A stretch of DNA of 64,000 nucleotides. Source: Tremella fuciformis (taxonomy: Eukaryota > Basidiomycota > Tremellomycetes > Tremellales > Tremellaceae). Below, piece after piece: positions 51,101 to 62,500 of the stretch (position 1 is its first letter; each line of letters opens with the position of its first letter). Below the pieces are notes generated by a model. That model searched no databases and was not told the DNA's origin. It saw nothing but the letters and a program-made list of their open reading frames with translations. Both the position numbers and the translations under genes were made by a program. Location: the NCBI GenBank assembly GCA_032768795.1, contig CP136490.1, positions 6,944,001-7,008,000 on the forward strand, read 5' to 3'.

Positions 51101-51797
51101 CAAAGCCTCCGTCGCCAGCGATCGAGAACGCCAGATGCCCTCTCGACCACTTGTCGAGTCGCGCAACAATCTGCCTCCCTCGAGACTCGAGTCGAGGAGC
51201 GATTCGCGCAATGGCACGAACGGTGACCGATTTGCATATGGGCATGTAACAACTGGCGCGGCGACCTCGCCGACCACAGCGAGCAGTCCAGTGGGCCCGC
51301 CAACGGCATATGGCGGCCAGAACGATTATGCGTTCGCGCGAGACCAGGACGATGAGCCGGGAGACGACGTGGGTCTGGACGACGGGCAAGAGTGGGAGGA
51401 CCTCAAGGCAAGTCGTTCTTCTACATCTCTTCGAATATCAGCTGACGCTCAGCCTTACCTCAACACACAGTCGTCCTTGCTCGTCAACTCAATTCAGAAC
51501 CTCCTGGCGGCTATCAGGACCGGCTCGTCTTCGCCCGCACTAAACGAGCACCTCTCTGAAGTCATCGCGATAGCCTCGTCCATCGTGGCGGTCTCGACCA
51601 ACGCCCTTCCCTCTGCTCTGCGAGGCGAGGGGGACATCCTCCTCAAGGATCTGGTGAACAACACCAACAAGCTCAGCGAGGCGCAGGAAGTGGCCAAGAA
51701 GGGCAGTTTCGAGAAAGAAGTTCGGCAGGGCATTGCGAGTGCCAGTTTCGGCGTGGCCAAGAGTCTCAAGGCATTGATGAAGCTGGGGGCGGAGTAG
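48197..51797 (+). CDS. SPA2: Polarisome scaffold Spa2
   Basis: Scaffold of the polarisome that directs actin and MAPK signalling at growth sites. Exons 48197..48512, 48577..48708, 48751..48902, 48947..49780, 49823..50249 and 50293..51797 give 1,121 residues. Two SHD/GIT repeats lie in exons 2-3: LTRLTKLQFQELSTDVYDEL and LATLPQNRFKDLASDVFYEL. A Ser/Pro/Arg-rich linker follows, then a coiled coil (EEREQKIRAEYEFKIAGLER through DEYKRRYDAVRIELRNLK). The conserved C-terminal helical domain contains LLDAAAGHLTANVVEIIKLL and LVNSIQNLLAAIRTG and ends SFGVAKSLKALMKLGAE. A 45-nt segment at 51408..51452 looks like an in-frame GC-AG intron; splicing it gives 1,106 residues. With BEM1 at the other end, the window holds two polarity scaffolds. 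Confidence 0.92.
51408..51452 (+). other. Possible in-frame GC-AG intron inside SPA2
   Basis: AAG|GCAAGT donor (the classical GC-donor consensus), CTGAC branch point and CTCAG acceptor in 45 nt, without a stop in frame. Either form keeps the reading frame, so sequence alone cannot decide whether it is removed. Confidence 0.55.
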
Positions 51798-52044
51798 GGG
51801 TAAAGAGGGTTTCACGATGAGACGAGCACGACTCTTTGACGATCATGAATGTTCGGATACTTGGGCTAGACTGCAAGGCATGCACGATGTGACTGCATGG
51901 ACTGTTGAATCTACAATTGCGTACATTCCTGCTCTCGCCTGACACTTTCGTGTATACGTTCGCTCGCTGGACTTCTCCTGTAGTGCGAATTCTGAGACGT
52001 TGTTGACGCGCTTCACTACGTCAGGGGATCGTAGAACCTTCCCG

Positions 52045-54257
52045 TCAGCTAGAGGTCAGAGGCAACAGGCACAGGACTCGCCAAGTGACCAGCGCAATGC
52101 TGACATACGCAGCCATCATGATGAACCCTTCCAGGTAATTCGTCCTCCCATCGGCAATCGCAAAATTGACCAAGAGGACACTGATCACCAGCGTGATGGT
52201 CTCGAACGTGTCGAAAAACAACAGCATCGGCTGCCCGATCGCCCACCCGATAAGCACCAGCACGGGCAGGAGGCACAGGGAGACTTGGATCGAGGAGCCG
52301 ACCGCGATGGACATGGAGAGGTTGAGCTTGTCTTTGACGGACACGGTCACTGCTGTGATGTGCTCCACCGAGTTGCCTGAGTATAATGAGCATCATGACC
52401 AGGAATGCGGTGTGAAGGCGGAGGGGCTTACCAATTACTGGGAGGAGGATGAGCCCGACAAACTCGCGACTGACATTGGAGGTCTGCGTGAGCCCGTCGA
52501 TGGACTCGATGAGCCATTCGGCCGTTATGCCCGCCAAGGCGGTCATGATGCCCAGCATGCCCACGGCGTACCACAGCTTGACTTTGGGCTGATGGTGCGC
52601 TTTCTCCTCATCGTCGACAGCGTCGCCATCCTCCCCAGTTGATGAAGCCCGATGGAGAGCGGGCGGCAGCGCCAGGCCTGACTCAATGTCGCCCGCCATG
52701 GGCGGCGGGGCCATCTCTACTGCCTCCGACACGGGCGAGTGGATGGGCGTGCCGTCCGTCTGGGTGTGCGTTTCGGACGAGTGCGACGCGCGCCGGCCGC
52801 GGGAGAGGCGGCGCAGACGCTTGAAAGGCCCGTGCGCCGAGTGAGAGCTGGTCGATGATGACGATGAAGAGGAGGAGTCGTGCATCGACGGCAGCCATTC
52901 CGGCTTGGGAAAGACGTGCTGACTTCCGGGAGCAGGACCAGGCAAGGGGTGCACAACCGGCTCGCGGGGGATCTTGAAGAGGTACGCGTGGGCTGTTGTC
53001 GGTCCGAGGGCAGCAAAGAGGTGAGAAAGAGCTTACTGTACAGCTGGAAAGTGAGGAACATGGCGTACACCACGAGAAGGATGAAGCTCAAACCCCGGCT
53101 GAGTTTGAGCAGGGTGTCGAGCTCCGGGCCCATGGGTGCGTCGGCCGACGAGTGGATCACTCGGTCCACCACGTCGATAGTGGACGGATAGGCAAAGTGG
53201 AATGCTGCAGGCAAGACGATTGCCATGAGCGATATGCCAAGGAGCGAGATGTGCATCTGCGCTCCGACGGTCGCGTAGAGCTGCTCGTGGAATCGCAGAC
53301 CGCCGGCAAAGTAGCTCATACCAAGCACGAGCAGTACTGAGGCTTAGCATGATCATTGTTGGACGAGGAGGAAGCTTTACCATTACTCAGGATAGAGCCG
53401 ATCATCGATGCTTGCACAATGTCGATCTCTCCCTTGACCAGCGCGAGGATGGCAATAAGCAGCTCGACGGCGTTTCTGCCGATCAGCGGTCTGTCTCTTC
53501 ACCACTTGAGTCACTCACCCGAAAGTCGCGTTCAGCAGGCCACCCCATGCTTCGCCGACACGCAGTGCGAGCTCTTCAGTGCTGCCATAAGCTCAGCCAC
53601 GGTACGGCGTGAAACGATTTACGCAAAGCCCAGCCCACCGGCGAGGGGCACGACGCCGAGCAGACACGTGATGAAGATGGCCACGGGGGACTGGTGCGCA
53701 AAGTGCAGCGCCCAGGAGATTGGCAGGATGACCGGTATCACACAGAGATATGGCGAAGCCCTGATCATATTCTTCACGTAAGTAAGTTGTTGCGGCTGTT
53801 GGACTGCTGTACACACCTTGAATGATTGGCCCCAGGTGGGCTCGTCAAATACTGGTTTCTTGCCTGACGAGGCGGGACCATCGTCGCCGCCACCGCCTCT
53901 GGCATTTCGTCGAATCTCCTCTGGCGTTTCCGAGGAGAATGTCGGATGTAGTTCTTGGGGTTTCCTGCCCGGCACAAGACTCGTCAAGATCTTGGCCGCG
54001 CTCGTCTTCCTCCGCCTCTCTGGCTGACCAGTCTCTGGAGCTCTTGGATCGACGGCATCTTTCTCGTTGACGAGGTATTGATTGGTGGATGAGTTATGTA
54101 CAGTGTCAGTGGTGCTGTCGAGTGGCGAGCTCGAGTGTTGATCGTTGGTCTTGGCGACTTGTTGTCCTTGGTGTTCTTGTTGTTCGGCTTGTGATGGACG
54201 AGACAAGCCTCGTATATCCGGCTCGGGTTCTTCGGCAGGCAAGAGCGTATCGACCAT
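52045..54257 (-). CDS. VCX1: Vacuolar-type Ca2+/H+ antiporter
   Basis: CaCA-family exchanger that loads Ca2+ into the vacuole using the proton gradient. Exons 53817..54257, 53623..53771, 53519..53581, 53381..53475, 53037..53336, 52432..52992 and 52045..52376 give 646 residues. After a ~150-residue hydrophilic N-terminus come about eleven membrane spans in two halves. The two signature repeats are intact: NATFGNAVELLIAILALVKG and GNSVEHITAVTVSVKDKLN, with GSSIQVSLCLLPVLVLIGWA beyond the second. The central loop between halves is long and Ser/acidic-rich (SSSSSSSSTSSHSAHG). FQLYTHAYLFKIPREP marks the usual CAX boundary. It is longer than yeast Vcx1 because of the N-terminus and loop. Confidence 0.9.
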
Positions 54258-55932
54258 AGATGGAGGGAGGGGTTGCAGTGTAAGACAATGACAGATGTGT
54301 CAGTGCGATGAGAGGGGCTTTTGAAGTCAGAGGGATAAAGGAGCGGCATGCGGTGCGGTGCAGCAGCACCCCCCGTCAGCAGCATGACCGCGTGTCGGAT
54401 GGACCGATGACTTGGAGAGACATGTGAAGGGGGTATGACGAGCACAAGAGAGCCAAGCGCGCTTGGCGCGGCCGGGATCTGGTCCATCCCGAAGGGAAGA
54501 GATACGATGCGCAGCTGACCGGCGGGCACCGCTTGTCGGAGGTTCCGACGCCGTATCTCACGAACCCCCCACGAATTGGACGCCAAATATGGGCACCAGG
54601 TCAAGTTCGTAGGGGCACCAGGATTACCTTTTCGGGTAATTTTTTGGCTGGGAGACCGGTCACTAAGGCCTCCCCCCCATTAGCCGGACCCCCAAAGACA
54701 ACCGCGGGAAACCAAGTCAGTTTTGAGCGTCAACTTCTATCTCAAGCTTCTATGCATGGATTTTGGAGCTGTAAATTGGAGGATGGATGGATGTGGCCTC
54801 CCAGAAGTCGCTGTCAGAAGGGCATCTTGATGCATGCATTGTGACTTGAGTAATCTGAGATCGCGCGAGTGTGGCACCCTGGTGCCCCTAACAACTTACC
54901 CTGGTGCCCATATTCGTCTCCACGAATTGCTTCTAGTGCAGGAAGGATGGCGACCTGTCTCGTGTTGACCGATGACGTGTCGTCGTCGTTGTTGTCGCCG
55001 ACAATGTGCAGCGAGTGGCGGAGTCGGTCGGTGCTATTCCGGTTTGACAATGAATTAGTCCCGTTCCCAAGATTGACATTTGCAGAGTACGACTACTAGG
55101 CACACGACGAGAGGAAGACAAGGCCGCGTCCGCAGGTGTACGTCACCGATAATGCCACCTCAGCCAGCCGCTTCGTCGGCCTAAGCACGTCTGATCACTC
55201 GGAGTCGATGGTGAAATGCTGCGCAACATACATCTCAGTGATGCGGGGGCGTCACTACGGCCCGTGCATCGCCGGCATCGCTTTGACCCATTGCCAGTGC
55301 CAGTGCCAGTGCCGAACAACGCGCGGCAGTGCGTAGGGGCGAGTAGCGTCGATCGGCGGGGTGCGACAGGGGGGTCGGGAACAAGCGTGAAAGTCCAGGC
55401 ACGGTCGAGTCCCTTTGGGTTGGGCTCAATGAGGCCGGCCACGAGTCCAGGAATAATCCCTTGATCCTCCCAATCGAGTTTACATTTTGCCAAGACTTTT
55501 CGTTTCTTTCCTGGTCATGGCCACCGCAGCCGTTGGTTCCCATTTTGGGACTATTCTCGTCGGGACCACTCCAGGATTGGGTCGTCGGTAGACATGGGAG
55601 ACCGACGACTGACACGACATGCATCACCCACTTCTTTGTCAACTCACTCACTACACTACAGCTGACCACCCGTCTCACTGGAAGAAAGGAATCAATCGCC
55701 TCCGAGCTAGAACGACGCTTTGCTGGACTGTCTCGGCGACGACGTGGCGAAACCGCCGGGGCTTGGCTTGGCATCCAACCCATCCCCTGGCCTTCTCGCT
55801 CCCTCTCCTCTGACTCTCACCCCTAGTCTCCTTCCTACTGCGCGCGCGGATAGATAGACACAAAGCACGCCCTTCCCCCCCTTCGTCTCTTCTCTTCTCA
55901 CTCTTCACGTTGCACATCACACACTACCCACG
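54258..55932. other. Intergenic region with a MITE-like inverted repeat
   Basis: 1.7 kb between divergent genes. Apart from the inverted-repeat element at 54586..54914 I see no gene. There are C/T-rich leader sequences before 55933 and a short CAGTGC-type microrepeat near 55292-55312. Confidence 0.45.
54586..54914. mobile_element. MITE-like element with ~37-bp terminal inverted repeats
   Basis: Left arm 54586..54622 begins AATATGGGCACCAGG. The right arm 54878..54914 is its reverse complement at about 33 of 37 positions. Each arm itself holds two copies of GGGCACCAGG in direct order. The 255-bp interior is non-coding. Size, terminal repeats and intergenic position fit a miniature DNA transposon; a target-site duplication could not be identified with confidence. 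Confidence 0.6.
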
Positions 55933-56962
55933 ATGGCAGCGACCACAGCCACCGCCCCTGGGTCATCGACACGACAGACTTACCACGCCGACAGGCATCA
56001 CCCTTATCAACGACCGACCAAGTACTGGTCGGACGGCAACGCCGCCGCCCAGCCCTCCGCCAATGGCGTGGCCCCTCCTGGGAACGAGCGTGTCCCTCCC
56101 AGTCCCCCGCGGTCACGGAGGGATGCAAGCGAGACGCCGTCCATCGGTCTCGGCGTCGCATTCGGCCAGAGTGGCGGTGGCAAGTGGTGGGACGAGGAGC
56201 TTGTATGTGATGCAGAGATTGGGGGATGACAATGCTGATGAGAAGCCCCCGCCGCCTGCATCTCTCAGCAGCATCCTTGACTCTTTCCGCCGTTCGGGTG
56301 AAGGCGACAGGGATCTTCTGATGGCCATCCTCGGTGCCAAAAAGGCTGAAGAGGAGGTACGTGATCCTTCACACAAAGTGTATGATGCTGACAAATAGCG
56401 CCTGACGGCACTCATCCAGACCCGCCTCACCATTCTACAGGCCAAACTCAACATTCACACCACCGCCGCTGCCCTCGCCGTGCCACTTCCTCCCCCCACC
56501 CTCCCCTCACCGAGCGCAGCAACCTCTTCGAAGCTGGCCCCGCCTCAGCAAAGCTTGCCCAGCCCGCGTGCTAGCTCGCCCCGCGCACGACCTGGCCAGC
56601 CCTCCCCGAAGGAAGAGACAGACAGGGCCGCGAATGGAGAGCCGGTCGAGCGAACGCCTAGTCTCGTGTCGCGCGGCTCGGCCTCTTCGTCATCCACCTC
56701 GCCACCTATGAGCGCCAACGATTATGTCTCGCGACCCAACTCTGCTGCCTACAGGGGCGTGTATGCCGATAAAGATAGATCGCCATACTTGCCTCCTCCT
56801 TCGACCTTTGCAAGAGACAGGGACGCCCGGGATGTCCTCCCTCCGCTCAAGCTCTCTCCGACCGACCGCGGGTGCTGCAAAGACCCGATTAGCAGTGGGA
56901 AAGGTAGGAGCGGGCTTGAGATGCTGCTCGATGCGGGTATAGCGCGCGAGCGAGAGCTGTAA
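55933..56962 (+). CDS. Pro/Ser-rich protein of unknown function
   Basis: 315 residues from exons 55933..56202, 56243..56356 and 56399..56962. All joins are in phase 0. The N-terminus is Ala/Thr/Pro-rich; a short conserved-looking core spans the introns: GGGKWWDEEL, ASLSSILDSFRRSGEGDRDL, LMAILGAKKAEEERLTALIQ and TRLTILQAKLNIHTT, which reads as one amphipathic helix bundle or coiled coil. The rest is disordered Ser/Pro/Arg, ending GKGRSGLEMLLDAGIARERE. No signal peptide or membrane span. I do not recognise the family. Confidence 0.6.
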
Positions 56963-57066
56963 GAAGGATCAAATGGGCATCATCGGTCGTGTTGTGTCGG
57001 GTTGTAGTCTGGTTCCTCTGGATGATCGAATGCTTTGTACCATTTGTCATGACATACTTTCACGTA

Positions 57067-58701
57067 CTACTCTACGCCAACCATGCTCTGCAACACACGC
57101 TCCACGGCCGCCTTGCCTAGCGGCACCCATACCCATCTCCCCGTCCTACCTTCCTGGTCAAGGAGACTCTCTACTACAAGGCCATGATCTTTGAACTCGC
57201 CAATCAGAGCGTTGAAACGCTCTTCTTCCCGTGCGATAAACTTCTCCTTGGCCATACCTTGCAGAAGGTCGTTGTCAACGCTGAATACAGGCGCCGGACC
57301 ACCTGGCGGATACGCCACATGACTACTTGCCTCGCTTGGCAAGCTGGCCAACTGTTTGTTCAGCAGCAGCTTGAGCAGACGCAGAGCCATGGGAGGGACC
57401 GAGCGCAGGATCTGCAGCGCCGCTTCTTCCGAGATTGTCGACGAAGCCGCGGTGATCCGTGTGGCTGACAGACGCTGATACGACAGCTCCAGCGTGTAGT
57501 CGTCGTAGGTCGTAGCATTGTGGTAGAGCCAGTTGAAACCCCGCGAGGAAGCAGGCACACCGGCCCACCCGCCGGGCGCGTACGCGTGAGGCAGCGTATC
57601 GCTGGAGGTGCGAGAGAAAAGGAGGGGAGTGTGCAGGTGATCGAATGACGCGAGGATGTGTATTAGAGGCGAACACGCCAGTAAGGATAGAATGCCGAGG
57701 GCTTTCGGTGTACGTAATGACGGCGCATCTATGTTGTGTAGCAGGAGGTACAGGTCTTTTGTCGCCGTGATGTGCCTCCTGCCCTTGGGCAGCGCCTCAG
57801 GGGGCAGAAAGTACGCGTAGATGCGGTGGGCGGACCGTTCGAGCGGGGTGGTCGTGCTGGGCGGCACGGGGATGTCTTGTGGAACTGCCAAGGCGTCCTC
57901 GATCTGCGCAAGCACGTCGCGGATGCCCATCTGGGGAAAGTGCCCGTTGACCACGACGCAATGCCCGCGCTTCCGCAGGCGCCGGGCAACGAAGCGGTTC
58001 AAGAGGCGCCGCTTCGAGCCGAAGCCGTAGAAGAGGAGGTTGAACCCTGCTTCTAGCTCCGCCTCCCACTGCTCGTATCGCCGCGCGAGGTCGTCCAGCA
58101 GGCTTTCAACAATTTGAGCAGACTTGCCCTTGGACCGTGCCGAGGCTGCACGGTCGTACTGCGCCTGCGTAAGGGGGTGCGCGAGCGCAGAGTAAGAGCT
58201 GCCGGACGTTTTGGCTCCCCGGGCCTGGTTGAGGAAGTACGCGTCGGCGCGCGACATGCGCACCATGCCCCCGTCCCCCTCTGCACCATCTGCAAGCGCT
58301 CTTGAGGGAGTGAGAGGCGTGTCGGTGCGCCGTCGGCGTGATGTTGAGGCAGGGGTCGCCGATTGGGATTTGCGCTTCGACGGTGTGCCCCTCCGACTGC
58401 TCCCTCCTGGACCGGCGCTGCCTACCAATCCCGTCTTGGCGCGCTTGGTCGGTGTGGCCGGCTCGTCCTCGTCCTCCAGGCCCTCTTCGTCGAGGTCGTC
58501 CTCGTAGTCGTCCCTTTCGTCCGGGTCCCCTTCGCCATCGCCATCGCGCTCCGAGCCGGACGACTCTCCCTCGGAGTGCGCGCGATCCTCGTAGCCCGTA
58601 AGAAAAGACACCAGGTGAGACGCCTCGGCCACCGACTCTTCGCCCGTCTGCTCTCTTGCAGCGGCGGGGCGGGGCCGCCGAGAGCTCGAAGCGACCGGCA
58701 T
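57067..58701 (-). CDS. ORC2: Origin recognition complex subunit 2
   Basis: Subunit of the six-protein complex that marks replication origins. An intronless frame of 544 residues from ATG 58701 (MPVASSSRRPRPAAAREQTG). The frame stays open upstream to 58968, but that extension lies in sequence of unusual composition and is not preferred. An acidic, disordered N-terminal third with a basic TPTKRAKTG patch is followed by the ORC2 core: RYEQWEAELEAGFNLLFYGF, GSKRRLLNRFVARRLR, CVVVNGHFPQMGIRDVLAQI, LYLLLHNIDAP, LIHILASFDHLHTPLLFS and GFNWLYHNATTYDDYTLELS. The C-terminal winged-helix part ends GRWVWVPLGKAAVERVLQSM. Family motifs and length agree with fungal Orc2. Lack of introns is unusual here. Confidence 0.93.
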   Translation of the reverse strand: MPVASSSRRPRPAAAREQTGEESVAEASHLVSFLTGYEDRAHSEGESSGSERDGDGEGDPDERDDYEDDLDEEGLEDEDEPATPTKRAKTGLVGSAGPGGSSRRGTPSKRKSQSATPASTSRRRRTDTPLTPSRALADGAEGDGGMVRMSRADAYFLNQARGAKTSGSSYSALAHPLTQAQYDRAASARSKGKSAQIVESLLDDLARRYEQWEAELEAGFNLLFYGFGSKRRLLNRFVARRLRKRGHCVVVNGHFPQMGIRDVLAQIEDALAVPQDIPVPPSTTTPLERSAHRIYAYFLPPEALPKGRRHITATKDLYLLLHNIDAPSLRTPKALGILSLLACSPLIHILASFDHLHTPLLFSRTSSDTLPHAYAPGGWAGVPASSRGFNWLYHNATTYDDYTLELSYQRLSATRITAASSTISEEAALQILRSVPPMALRLLKLLLNKQLASLPSEASSHVAYPPGGPAPVFSVDNDLLQGMAKEKFIAREEERFNALIGEFKDHGLVVESLLDQEGRTGRWVWVPLGKAAVERVLQSMVGVE

Positions 58702-59545
58702 GAGGCTGTATGAGCGCTGTGTAGTATGCTCAGCTGGCTGGCCGAAAATCCATAACTGCCGACGTCCGATCACGCGCCTCCACCTTCCACCACGCGTCAT
58801 CAGCGTAGCTCTTACGGGGCGAATTTCTGCGGGTGTCCCTGGAACGAAAACGGTAAATGGGGGAATTAAATAAGAAAATTCCGGCCATTCTGATTTCATC
58901 AGCACAATCCTAATATGCATTGTGTCCTTGCCAAATTGCCTTTCATCAGAGAATAAAGATCTATGCATGAGGCTGATGCATGGAATGATCTCTGTAGCAG
59001 AACCAATCGCCTACATAGCTACTGCCATACCCTGCCCTATCATTGCACCAAAATGGTTACAATAGCGCAAGTCTGACAAGACTGCAATAGGCTTGCCAGG
59101 TGGCAGCTGTGACATAGCCCCTGTGACCAGCTTGGCATGCCTATGATCATCTGATCAGCCTAGCATGCCCAACAAGCACTTGCGCATCTCTTGATGAAGT
59201 GCTTTAGCTTGCAACTAATCAATGTTCTACAGTACATCCGGCTTTGCCGGATGCTTGACCCGTAAGGGCTGCGATGGCTGCGCCGCTAGGCGCAAGGGGG
59301 GGTCTTGGGGGGGTGTCCCACCCCCCCATGTCTAACGGAACCAAAGAACAAGGAATTGCATTAGGTTTTCCAAATTGCCTGAGAACCAATAACTTGAATA
59401 CCTGATTAGAAATTCAGAGCTAAAAAAGAATTGAAATAACGAGCTACGCCCTATCGCGCACTTTCCTGCACGATCTACCTAGTCCGGCCGTGCTCGTCCA
59501 TCTTTATTGCTTTCAATATCACTCGACGCCTTGGCGCGAGGCAAG
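58702..59545. other. A/T-rich, palindrome-bearing patch between ORC2 and RFC1
   Basis: 850 nt whose make-up differs from the neighbours. Parts (about 58855-59110 and 59330-59460) are clearly A/T-richer, and the middle carries a run of palindromes listed at 59236..59330. No gene assigned. It may be an inserted sequence such as a decayed transposon or a mitochondrial-DNA fragment. Confidence 0.5.
59236..59330. repeat. Cluster of three adjacent hairpins
   Basis: In order: CATCCGGC-TTT-GCCGGATG (perfect 8-bp stem), TGCGCC-GCTA-GGCGCA (perfect 6-bp stem) and GGGGGGGTG-TCC-CACCCCCCC (about 9-bp stem). Together they fill about 90 nt. G-runs in the third make it prone to slippage. Confidence 0.8.
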
Positions 59546-62500
59546 ATGGCGCCGCGGTCGCCCCAGAAAGAGTCGGCCTCGCCGAAGAAACCGCCCTCGC
59601 AGAAGAAGGTGACCCAGAAGGAAGTCAAGCCTGTCGGAGGAGACATCAGGAGCTTTGTGCGTTCCGCAATCTGTCTGACGCCGACGAGATGACGGCTGAC
59701 GTTCAGTTCTCGCAAGGATCCAATGGCGTGTGTTCAGCTATCAGTCGAAATAGATCTTAGAGCTGATGAATAGGGGCCAAGTAAGCCTGTCAATGGTACA
59801 AAGAACGGGTCAGGCAAGATGCCCATCTCCATAGGCACATTTTCTCCAGTGAAGCTGAGATGCGGGCGCTGATGGGGCAGACGATAGCGATGAAGAGCCG
59901 GAACCTGTGGAGACGAAACCCAAAGCCACCACGTCCAAGCATTTCCCCCCTCCTGCCGCTTCGTCATCTGTCAGCTTCACTTCCTCTGCTCTGGCCAGCC
60001 TTAGCTGATCTGCAGAAAAAGCCCATCGTGCTGGACGACACGCCCGAGCCGGACCTGCCGAAGAAAGCGACACCGTCTGCCGCATCGAAGAAACAAACAC
60101 CTCAGTCTTCAGCCAAGAAGCCTGTCGTGTCTAAACGGAAGGTGTTGGACTCGTCCGATGAGGAAGAGGTGAAGCCGAAGAAACGGCAATCTCTAGGAGG
60201 CAGATCGGCGAAGAAGAACTACGCAGAATCTAGTGAGGATGAAGAGGAGGATGTCAAGCCCAAGTCAAAGTCCAAGGCCAAGAAAGAGCCATCTGTGAGC
60301 TCCTCCCACGCTAGGTGCAGGAAAGAGCTGATAGCCTCCAGCCCATGGACGTTGATGACGATGAAGATGACGACGATGACGAGGACGATTTCATAGATGA
60401 TGATGACGATGACGATCGGCCAAAGAAATCGAAAGTCAAGGCCAAGCCGAAAGCTCCTCCCAAATCCAAAACCACGCCAAAGAGCACGCCGAAGAAGGAG
60501 GAAAAGCCGCCGCCGCCGAAAAAGGCCACCCCAAAGAAGCTTCCTGCGCCCAAGAAGCCTGACGTGGATGATGAGGTCAAGGAGCCAGTGCAGCCCGAGA
60601 AGAAGCCCAAATTCGAGCAAGTTTATCTCGCCTGACCTTCAGCGGTCTCGCTGACCTTCAGCTGGAAAGCTGCAGCAGCCCGCAAACAGGCGGGACCATC
60701 TGCGCCAGGATCCAAGGAGATACCTGAGGGAGCACCAGATTGTCTGGCGGGGTTGACTTTTGTCTTCACAGGAGAATTGGAAAGTCTTGGCAGAGAGGAA
60801 GCCATCGATCTTGCCAAGCGCTATTCTGGGTCCGTTGGTTCTGCTTACTCCGAGCCAGCTGACGAGGCAGGAAAGTCACATCCGCGCCTTCTGGAAAGAC
60901 CAATTTCGTTGTGGTCGGAGCAGGCGCGGGCGAATCGAAGTTGAAGGCGATCAGAGAGAAGGGCTTGAAGACGTTGGACGAGGATGGGTTCTTGAATCTC
61001 ATTCGGAGTCGAGAAGGTGCGGAGCTCGACGAGAAGCAGATCAAGGCGTTGGAGAAAGAGCAGAAGAAGATCGAGGAGGCAGCCAAGGAGATGGAAGCCA
61101 GAGAGAAGGAGGAAGAGAAGCTGGCGAAACGCAAGGAGGCAGCCATGAGCGGTACGGGTCTGGCCGTCAAGTGAGCACGACTCTCTGCCTCGCGTGACTG
61201 GTGCTCATCATTATCAGGAAGCTTGCACCCATGTCTGCACAACTGTGGACGACCAAATACGCTCCGCAAAATCCCAAGGATCTTTGCGGGAACAAGACGC
61301 AAGTCCAGAGGCTGCTGGTCTGGCTCCAGGAATGGTGAGGTACATAGCATCTTCTCCTCTATAGGCTGACGGCTAGGGAGAAGAATTATAACTTCGGCTT
61401 CAAGCGACCTGGGAAGGACGGAATGGGCATGTATCGAGCCGTGCTCATCTCGGGTCCGCCAGGCATCGGCAAGACGACATCCGCTCATTTAATGGCAAAG
61501 GAGGCGGGATACAACCCGCTTGAGCTTAACGCCAGTGATGCTCGGAGTAAAAAGCTCATTGAGCATCACACGAACATCGACAACGCGTCATTGGACGGCT
61601 TTTTTCAAGGAAGCGGTCTCAAAGTCAGTAGCTGCGGCTTGAAGTTTGCTAGAAGCTGATCAGTAGAGCCAAGCGGCCGCGGGTATCAACGTCACCTCGC
61701 GCACCTGTCTCATCATGGACGAAGTAGACGGCATGTCTGCTGGAGACCGAGGTGGTGTTGGCGCGCTGAATGCTCTGATCAAGAAGACCAAGGTCTGTCT
61801 CTTCTCTCTCCAGTCGAGAAACGTGATGTTGATCTGGGTAGATCCCCATGATCTTGATTTGCAATGATCGGACGCTGCAGAAGATGAAGCCGCTCATGGG
61901 GACAACGTTCAATATGACATTCAAGAGGTCAGCTCTTTGCGCTGTCCGAAACTCGCTCACGCGGCAGAATGCAGCCAGCAGAAGTCCGATCTCGTCTTAT
62001 GAGCATCCTGTACAAGTGAGTCGCAAAAGATTCGCTGGGTTCGCAACGGCTCATGCGACAGGGAAAAGCTCAAGATTCCCGCCAATGTACTTGATGAGCT
62101 TGTTAAAGGCGCCAACTCCGACATCCGCCAGGTGCTGAATATGCTCGCCACATTCAAGCTCGGTAAGAGAGCAGAGATGGATTTTGATACCGGCAAGGAG
62201 ATGTCAGTGGCAGGTCGAAGTCTTGAGAATCGGCGCTGACGTGCCAGACTAAAGGTGAACGAGAAGAACACCATCATGACTCCCTTCACTATCATCGACA
62301 AGCTCACCGGGCCTTATGCGTTCTCGGCGTCGAATCGGGAGACTCTCAACGACAAGGCCGAGCTGTACTTCCACGATTTTTCCTTTGTGCCCCTCTTCAT
62401 GCAGGTGGGATGATGTTTTGTGAATTCGCCATGTGCTGATCTCAGGAACATTACCTGAAAACACAGCCTGCACGTGCGGCCAAGGAGGAAGGCCCAATGC

